From Streptococcus thalassemiae (GTDB lineage: Bacteria > Bacillota > Bacilli > Lactobacillales > Streptococcaceae), in contig NZ_CAHJXN010000001.1 of assembly GCF_903645285.1 (NCBI RefSeq), positions 164,001-228,000 of the forward strand: DNA of 64,000 nt, in the 5' to 3' direction. Positions within the stretch are counted from its first letter, which is position 1; each line of letters opens with the position of its first letter. The position numbers were made by a program, and so were the translations under genes. Below, piece after piece: positions 58,898-64,000 of the stretch. Under the pieces are notes generated by a model that was not told the DNA's origin, did no database searches, and worked only from the letters and a program-made list of their open reading frames with translations.

Positions 58898-60156
58898 CAG
58901 TCCACCATTTGTGGATTTTCAACCACAACCCATGGCAAACCATACTCATGCAAAGCTTCCATAAATGGATCTGGATCTAACTCCTCAAGATTATACACTC
59001 CAGCTTGTTTCCAAGTACCGTTCATAACCAATTTTGTTCCAATCATGGCTGGAACGCCAGTCGTGTAAGAAATAGCTTGTGAACCAACTTCCGCGTAACA
59101 TTCCTGATGGTCGCAAACATTGTAAATGTAGATGGTCTTTTCAACACCGTCTTTAACACCTGTAAAGATACATCCAATATTGGTTTTACCTACAGTACGT
59201 GGGCCAAGGCTGGCAGGATCTGGAAGTAAGGCTTTCAAGAATTGGATTGGAACGATTTCTTGACCGTTAAAGTTAATGGTATCCGTACGAAGGAGTCCAA
59301 CATTTTCAAGACATTTCATGTGCGTCAAGTAAGATTGACCAAAAGTCATAAAGAAACGAATACGTTTGACACCTGGAATGTTCTTAGCCAATGATTCGAT
59401 TTCTTCGTGGTGAAGGAGATACATGTCTTTTTGCCCAACCTGTGGGAAATCGTACTCACGCTTGATAAACATTGCTTCAACCTCAACCCATTTCCCATCT
59501 TCCCAGTAAGAACCTGGTGCAGAAACCTCGCGTAGATTGATTTCTGGGTTAAAGTTTGTCGCAAATGGATAACCGTGGTCACCACCATTACAGTCTAAAA
59601 TGTCGATATAATGGATTTCATCAAAATAGTGTTTGAGGGCATAGGCTGAAAAGACACTAGTCACACCTGGGTCAAAACCAGAACCAAGAAGAGCAGTCAA
59701 GCCTGCTTCTTTGAATTTCTCTTGATAAGCCCACTGCCATGAGTAGTCAAAGTAGGCTGTAAATCCAAGTTCCTTACAACGTTTCTCATAAATAGCACGC
59801 CATTCAGGGTCTTCTGTATCCTCGGCTTCGTAGTTGGCCGTATCGATATAGTGAACTCCAGTCGCCAAACAAGCATCCATGATGGTTAAATCTTGATAAG
59901 GCAGAGCTACGTTCAAAACAGCTTCTGGCTTGTAGCTTTCAATCAGGGCAATCACTTCTTCAACCTTATCAGCATCAAGGGCAGCTGTCTCAATCTTTGT
60001 ACTTGTTTTGCCTTCCAATTTAGCTTTCAAGTCATCACATTTTGACTTGGTACGGCTAGCAATCATAATTTCTTTAAAAGTTTCGCTATCTTGACAAATC
60101 TTTGAAATAGCAACTTGGGCAACGCCCCCACATCCAATAACTAATAAACGACTCAT
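58897..60156 (-). CDS. Carboxy(nor)spermidine dehydrogenase (saccharopine dehydrogenase fold)
   Basis: The 419-residue protein begins LLVIGCGGVAQVAISKIC, a Rossmann motif, followed by ASRTKSKCDDLKAKL. It also has YIDTANYEAEDTEDPEW and GSGFDPGVTSVFSAYAL, which are typical of the carboxynorspermidine synthase group inside the saccharopine dehydrogenase superfamily. It would condense putrescine and aspartate semialdehyde reductively, and the product feeds nspC. The role is supported by its neighbours. Confidence 0.92.
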   Translation of the reverse strand: MSRLLVIGCGGVAQVAISKICQDSETFKEIMIASRTKSKCDDLKAKLEGKTSTKIETAALDADKVEEVIALIESYKPEAVLNVALPYQDLTIMDACLATGVHYIDTANYEAEDTEDPEWRAIYEKRCKELGFTAYFDYSWQWAYQEKFKEAGLTALLGSGFDPGVTSVFSAYALKHYFDEIHYIDILDCNGGDHGYPFATNFNPEINLREVSAPGSYWEDGKWVEVEAMFIKREYDFPQVGQKDMYLLHHEEIESLAKNIPGVKRIRFFMTFGQSYLTHMKCLENVGLLRTDTINFNGQEIVPIQFLKALLPDPASLGPRTVGKTNIGCIFTGVKDGVEKTIYIYNVCDHQECYAEVGSQAISYTTGVPAMIGTKLVMNGTWKQAGVYNLEELDPDPFMEALHEYGLPWVVVENPQMVD

Positions 60157-61013
60157 TTTTTTCCTTCCTCTTCTTCTAAAATGTCCTCAACATACTTGGG
60201 CAACATAAAGGCCCCTACATGTAAGTTTGCAGTGTAGTATTCAGTGAAAAGCTGGCGTTTTTTCCAGCCTTCCTTGTCAAAATCTTTGACAGGGTGGTAT
60301 TTTTTCGATGCAAATCCAAACAACCAATAGCCAGCTGGGCTAGTTGGGATATGGGCCTGATAGACCCGACTGATTGGAAAGGCTTGATTGACCTTGCGGT
60401 GCATGCTACGACAAGCTGACTCATCTTCGTCAAAGAAGGGACTTCCATGCTGGTAAATCATGATACCGTCTTCTTTCAAGGCTCTATAACTGTTACCGTA
60501 AAATTCCTTGGTAAAGAGCCCTTCTGTATGTCCAAAGGGATCTGTCGCATCGTTGATAATAATATCATAGTCATCTTCGCAGTTTCGCAAAAAGCGTAGT
60601 CCATTTTGGTAGTAAATGGTAACACGAGGATCATCTAGCCCTGCGGCAAAATCTGGGAAATACTCACGACAAACCTCAACTAGCATCTCATCCGGTTCCA
60701 CAATATCGATTTGTTCCAATTCTGGATAGAGTGTTAATACTTGGGCAACACCACCGTCGCCACCCCCAATAACCAAGACTTTCTTGGGATTTGGGTGGAC
60801 AGCCATGGGAACATGAACGGTCATTTCATTGTAGACAAAATCATCCGCATCTGAAAATAAGACGTGCCCATTTAAAATCAGTATTTTCCCAAAAGCTGGG
60901 GTATCCAATACTTCGATATCCTGCCATTCACTTTTACCAGCGTAGAGTTGCTTGGCTGTTCTCAGGGACAATTTCACATCTGGAGTATGAACTTCAGAAA
61001 ACCATAAATCCAT
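60153..61013 (-). CDS. speE: Spermidine synthase
   Basis: The 286-residue protein has the class I methyltransferase-like fold of aminopropyl transferases: VLVIGGGDGGVAQVLTLYPE (about 80-99), IVEPDEMLVEVC and the catalytic DATDPFGHTEGLF. It moves an aminopropyl group from decarboxylated SAM to putrescine. No SAM decarboxylase gene is in the window. Its start and stop overlap or touch those of speA and the dehydrogenase. Confidence 0.95.
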   Translation of the reverse strand: MDLWFSEVHTPDVKLSLRTAKQLYAGKSEWQDIEVLDTPAFGKILILNGHVLFSDADDFVYNEMTVHVPMAVHPNPKKVLVIGGGDGGVAQVLTLYPELEQIDIVEPDEMLVEVCREYFPDFAAGLDDPRVTIYYQNGLRFLRNCEDDYDIIINDATDPFGHTEGLFTKEFYGNSYRALKEDGIMIYQHGSPFFDEDESACRSMHRKVNQAFPISRVYQAHIPTSPAGYWLFGFASKKYHPVKDFDKEGWKKRQLFTEYYTANLHVGAFMLPKYVEDILEEEEGKK

Positions 61014-62474
61014 CTAGTTCTCCTTTCTCTTAATGACGTTGATGTGATTGACCTCAGGATCTTCTGTCCCTTGGAGAGAGCAACCACGTTCCTTGGCAAA
61101 TTGGATATAGTCTACAATTTCACGTGTAATGCGTTCTCCAGGAGCCAAGATAGGAATACCTGGAGGATAGCACATGACAAATTCCCCACAGACCTGTCCA
61201 ACAGATTCGTCTAAAGACAAACTTTTTCTCTCTGAATAGAAGGCTTCCTGAGGAGATAACACCAACTCGGGCTGGATATATTCTCCAGCTATCAAGTCCT
61301 TCCCATCTCGTGAATAGAGTCTCTTGATATCAGCCAAAGCACCGACCAAGCGCTCGATGTCTTGGATACGGTCACCAATCGAAATATAGGCCAAGATATT
61401 GCCAATATCACCAAACTCGATCTGAATGTCGTATTCATCACGTAGGAGGTCATAAACCTCGATACCTGTTAAGCCAATACCCTGAGTGTAAACTGACAAC
61501 TTGGTTACATCAAAATCACAGACCGACACACCATCTATTAACTCTTTTGAGTAGGCATAGTAGCCACCAATGGCATTGATTTCACGACGAGCGTACTCGG
61601 ATAGCTCAATGACCTTCTCAAACGACTCTTTACCACGAAGGGCTAGATTACGACGTGAAATATCCAAACTAGCCATCAGCAAATAAGAGGCAGATGTTGA
61701 CTGGGTCAGATTGATTATCTGACGAACGTACTCAGGATTCATCTGCTCTCCGATTAAAAGAAGCGAACTTTGGGTCAAACTCCCACCAGACTTATGCATG
61801 GAGACTGCTGCCATATCAGCACCTGCATCCATAGCAGAAATTGGAAGTTTATCAGTGAAATGCAAATGCGCTCCGTGGGCTTCATCTACTAAAACCATCA
61901 TGCCAGCTTCATGAGCCATTTCTGTCAACCCCTTTAGGTCTGAACAGATGCCGTAATAAGTAGGATTGTTAATCAAAATGGCCTTGGCATCTGGATGCTC
62001 CTTTATGGCCTGGGCTACTCGGTCATTTTCAAGACCTAAAGCGATACCAATCTTAGGATCTACACTCATCTCGATATAGATTGGAATGGCACCACATAGA
62101 ACCAGCGCATTGATGGCAGATTTATGGACATTTCGTGGCAGAATAATCTTATCTCCAGCCTTGCAGGTTGACAGAATCATAGTCTGCACCGATGAAGTTG
62201 TTCCCCCAATCATGAGAAAAGCATGGGCTGCTCCAAAAGCATCTGCAGCCAGCTCCTCTGCATCTCGAATAATCGAAATGGGGTGGCCTAAATTATCCAA
62301 GGGTTTCATCGAATTGACATCAATGCCTACACATTTTTCTCCTAAGAGTTCGACAAGTTCTGGATTTCCTCGTCCACGCTTGTGACCTGGAACATCAAAG
62401 GGAACAATCCTTTTCTTGCGCAACTTCACCAAGGCCTCATAAATTGGGGCTTGGTTTTGATCTAACTCTTTCAA
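61014..62474 (-). CDS. speA: Arginine/lysine/ornithine decarboxylase (SpeA type)
   Basis: The 486-residue protein is a fold I PLP enzyme of the B. subtilis SpeA group, without a wing domain. PHVG-like VPFDVPGHKRGRGNPEL (about 24-40), VDEAHGAHLHF (about 197-207) and the PLP lysine in SMHKSGGSLTQSS (about 226-238) are present. Older annotation calls it lysine decarboxylase (cad); arginine decarboxylation to agmatine best fits the aguA and aguB genes downstream. Translation starts with TTG at 62474 behind AGGAG at six bases; the ATG at 62479 opens a two-codon reading frame that overlaps the start. Confidence 0.9.
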   Translation of the reverse strand: MKELDQNQAPIYEALVKLRKKRIVPFDVPGHKRGRGNPELVELLGEKCVGIDVNSMKPLDNLGHPISIIRDAEELAADAFGAAHAFLMIGGTTSSVQTMILSTCKAGDKIILPRNVHKSAINALVLCGAIPIYIEMSVDPKIGIALGLENDRVAQAIKEHPDAKAILINNPTYYGICSDLKGLTEMAHEAGMMVLVDEAHGAHLHFTDKLPISAMDAGADMAAVSMHKSGGSLTQSSLLLIGEQMNPEYVRQIINLTQSTSASYLLMASLDISRRNLALRGKESFEKVIELSEYARREINAIGGYYAYSKELIDGVSVCDFDVTKLSVYTQGIGLTGIEVYDLLRDEYDIQIEFGDIGNILAYISIGDRIQDIERLVGALADIKRLYSRDGKDLIAGEYIQPELVLSPQEAFYSERKSLSLDESVGQVCGEFVMCYPPGIPILAPGERITREIVDYIQFAKERGCSLQGTEDPEVNHINVIKRKEN

Positions 62475-62536
62475 GACATACTCCTTTCAATATTTTTAGG
62501 ACCTTATGAAAACTAAGGAACTAAAGGTTGACTCAT

Positions 62537-62566
62537 GAAAAAAGAGCAGGATTTCACCTGCTCTGC
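62537..62566 (-). terminator. Intrinsic terminator inside the speA leader
   Basis: AGAGCAGG (minus) pairs with CCTGCTCT around a six-base loop and is followed by TTTTTTC. It is about 60 bases upstream of the speA start. Confidence 0.8.
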
Positions 62567-62866
62567 AATCTTCCGACGTTTTTATGTTTGTTTCTGTTGA
62601 GTATGTCTGTTCCCGATGTTTCCTAACTCTCTAGTAGCAAATATTACGTACTTTATTGATCGTTTCACAAGATGACGTGTGCTTTCACCACACTAAAAAT
62701 TTATGAATTAGGACAAACGTCCTAACATCAACTTATAAAAGTAGGCTTTTAACCCTATCAATAATGTGGTTTTTCAACCACGCTTCGGCATTCAACCCTG
62801 CCTGTCCGTAGGCATTTTTTACTCGGGTTTATATTTGCTAGAAAACATCATCTCATTTTCTAAGCT
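62537..62866 (-). ncRNA. Structured leader or small RNA upstream of speA (unrecognised family)
   Basis: The transcript predicted from the promoter at 62872-62900 is about 330 nt and ends in a strong terminator. In order on the minus strand it can form TAGAAAA/TTTTCTA, TGCCT/AGGCA, GTGGTT/AACCAC, TTAGGAC/GTCCTAA and GTGTG/CACAC hairpins. Three of these are perfect stems of 6 or 7 bp with small loops. No T-box sequence, lysine or SAM riboswitch consensus, or leader peptide was found. It is either a new type of cis-acting switch for polyamine genes or a stand-alone small RNA. Function is unknown. Confidence 0.6.
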
Positions 62867-62871
62867 TTATT

Positions 62872-62900
62872 ACTATATCATGTTTTTAAGAACTTGTAAA
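62872..62900 (-). promoter_or_regulatory. Strong predicted promoter for the speA leader
   Basis: TTTACA (62895-62900) and TATAGT (62872-62877) lie 17 bases apart, with TGA in front as an extended -10. A near-palindrome, GTAAAGCGTTTTAC, that resembles a CcpA site but is imperfect, covers the -35. Confidence 0.75.
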
Positions 62901-62974
62901 GCGTTTTACGAAAAAAATATAAAAAAGTTCGCAAAATATTTGGATTTTATTTGATTTAATACTCATTATTCTCT

Positions 62975-62988
62975 TGTAAACGATTATA
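62975..62988 (+). promoter_or_regulatory. Possible catabolite control (cre) site
   Basis: TGTAAACGATTATA matches the 14-base cre consensus TGNNANCGNTNNCA at all but one defined position. It lies between the divergent speA leader and the VIT gene. Single sites of this quality occur by chance, so confidence is low. Confidence 0.3.
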
Positions 62989-63123
62989 AAGTGAACAAAA
63001 TGTTTATCGTATTTAATTTAAAAATTCTATACTCTTTACCTTCGGTGTTTGATCTATCAGAGAAGATGTCGACATTTTTATATCATTAAAATCGTGCAAC
63101 TTTTTTCAGATACTTTTAAAAGA

Positions 63124-63152
63124 TTGATTTCCCTATATTTTTCCTTTATACT
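63124..63152 (+). promoter_or_regulatory. Predicted promoter of the VIT-like gene
   Basis: TTGATT (63124-63129) and TATACT (63147-63152) are 17 bases apart on the plus strand, about 20 bases before the ATG at 63172. Confidence 0.6.
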
Positions 63153-63171
63153 GGATAAAAAGGAGATTAGT

Positions 63172-63867
63172 ATGTCAGAAACAAATCACGAAATTGATTC
63201 AAACTTTGCAGGGCGTTTAAATATCCTGCGTGCAGGTGTTCTTGGTGCCAACGATGGAATTATTTCCATTGCTGGTGTGGTTATTGGGGTTGCTAGTGCT
63301 ACGAGCAATATCTGGATTATCTTTTTATCAGGTTTTGCGGCTATCTTAGCTGGTGCCTTTTCAATGGCTGGTGGAGAATATGTGTCCGTTTCAACTCAAA
63401 AAGATACTGAGGAAGCGGCCGTTGCGCGTGAGCAACTCTTGCTAGACCAAGATATAGAGTTAGCCAAAAAGTCCCTCTATGCTGCTTATATCCAAAATGA
63501 TGAGTGTGAAACATCAGCCCAACTTCTCACCAACAAAGCCTTTTTAAATAATCCGCTCAAGGCTTTGGTAGAGGAAAAATATGGGATTGAGTATGAAGAA
63601 TTTACCAATCCTTGGCATGCTGCTATCTCTAGCTTTATTTCTTTTTTCCTTGGTAGCTTACCACCAATGCTTTCAATTACCATTTTCCCAAGTGAATACC
63701 GCATCCCTGCTACTGTCCTTATCGTCGGTGTGGCCCTTCTTCTCACTGGTTACACTAGTGCCAAACTTGGAAAAGCCCCAACCAAAACAGCTATGATTCG
63801 AAACCTCACTATTGGTCTCTTGACTATGGGAGTTACCTTCTTGCTCGGACAACTTTTCAGCATTTAA
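63172..63867 (+). CDS. VIT/CCC1 family membrane transporter
   Basis: The ATG at 63172, behind AAAGGAGA, gives 231 residues. The first part has the family signature RAGVLGANDGIISIAGVVIG (about 17-36), then a helix pair with SGFAAILAGAFSMAGGEYVS, a charged cytoplasmic middle, and three further helices near the end. VIT/CCC1 proteins move iron or manganese out of the cytoplasm in other organisms; the metal is not known here. A longer frame from 63049 has no ribosome site and an unrelated extension. A BOX element follows at once. Confidence 0.85.
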   Translation: MSETNHEIDSNFAGRLNILRAGVLGANDGIISIAGVVIGVASATSNIWIIFLSGFAAILAGAFSMAGGEYVSVSTQKDTEEAAVAREQLLLDQDIELAKKSLYAAYIQNDECETSAQLLTNKAFLNNPLKALVEEKYGIEYEEFTNPWHAAISSFISFFLGSLPPMLSITIFPSEYRIPATVLIVGVALLLTGYTSAKLGKAPTKTAMIRNLTIGLLTMGVTFLLGQLFSI

Positions 63868-64000
63868 TACTCTTCGAAAATCTCTTCAAACCACGTCAGC
63901 TTCGCCTTGCCGTGTATATGTTACTGACTTCGTCAGTTCTATCCACAACCTCAAAACAGTGTTTTGAGCTGACTTCGTCAGTTCTATCTGCAACCTCAAA
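63867..64000 (-). repeat. BOX element, A-B-C type, cut by the right edge
   Basis: It begins with the boxC end (ATACTCTTCGAAAATCTCTT) right after the VIT stop codon; a full 45-bp boxB unit follows (about 63937-63981). The boxA end lies outside the window. Confidence 0.85.

Noticed and set aside
62537..62866. T-box, lysine riboswitch, tmRNA, RNase P RNA or 6S RNA
   Set aside because: A short GCCGAAGC stretch recalls the lysine riboswitch, but the rest of its consensus is missing; no GGGTGGTACCGCG-like T-box and no tmRNA or RNase P core was found.
62766..62954. 62-codon ORF on the plus strand in the speA upstream region
   Set aside because: No ribosome site or family; it runs through the hairpins and promoter of the opposite-strand leader.

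Overview
The window is chromosomal DNA of a Mitis-group streptococcus, most likely Streptococcus pneumoniae or a very close relative (S. pseudopneumoniae or S. mitis). Four things point there: BOX repeats; choline-binding surface proteins (LytB, Pce); pneumococcus-type proteins such as PavA, PmrA, PpmA/PrsA, MacP and RocS; and two ComX comboxes (TACGAATA), one in front of coiA and one in front of comEA-comEC. Species rests on recognition of protein families and gene order from memory, not on a search. No tRNA, rRNA, prophage, integrative element or CRISPR array was seen.

Layout. 1-5447 (mostly minus): the N-terminal part of a membrane GDPD protein running off the left edge, an exonuclease, rocS, mtnN, macP, a Nudix hydrolase and glmU. 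5591-8430 (plus): a membrane-anchored GH25 hydrolase, a DUF368 lipid-carrier transporter, a YbaK deacylase and a histidine phosphatase. 8431-9190 is a gene-free repeat zone: terminators, two BOX elements and a scrap of an IS630-type transposase between them. 9191-22394 (minus): prsA, a TrmR-like methyltransferase, pepF, coiA, tehB, smpB-rnr, secG, then ybeY-dgkA-era-mutM-coaE-pmrA-rpmG. pavA (plus) converges on lytB (minus). Next come pyrK-pyrD with a PyrR-type attenuator, gloA, infC-rpmI-rplT with a structured leader, comEA-comEC, phoH, cvfB, frr, pyrH, trmFO, rsmI-yabA-holB-tmk and proB-proA-proC.

44934-50240 (minus) holds LysR, lspA and rluD, followed by two tandem pce-like genes. The upstream copy is out of frame because of a (TA)11 run inside its signal-peptide region, so it is either a phase-variable gene in the OFF state or a decaying pseudogene. 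50350-51154 has an AraC remnant and a CPBP protease. 51373-55611 has a Cof-type phosphatase, then an ABC transporter pair converging on a two-component system, with an 11-bp-period direct repeat just upstream of the transporter promoter. 55803-62474 is a complete polyamine operon (speA, speE, carboxyspermidine dehydrogenase, nspC, aguA, aguB). It is preceded by a roughly 330-nt structured leader that has its own promoter and ends in an intrinsic terminator. The window closes with a VIT/CCC1-like transporter gene and a BOX element cut by the right edge.

How the genes connect. Several neighbouring genes serve the cell envelope: glmU (UDP-GlcNAc), macP (PBP2a activation), DUF368 and dgkA (undecaprenyl carrier recycling), the GH25 enzyme, lytB and pce (wall and teichoic acid remodelling), and lspA with prsA (lipoproteins and secreted protein folding). 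coiA, comEA and comEC belong to natural transformation. Translation is served by smpB, rnr, infC, rpmI, rplT, frr, era, ybeY, rluD, trmFO and rsmI. The most unusual signals are the (TA)11-interrupted pce paralogue, the speA leader RNA, and the ABC/two-component module with its putative operator.
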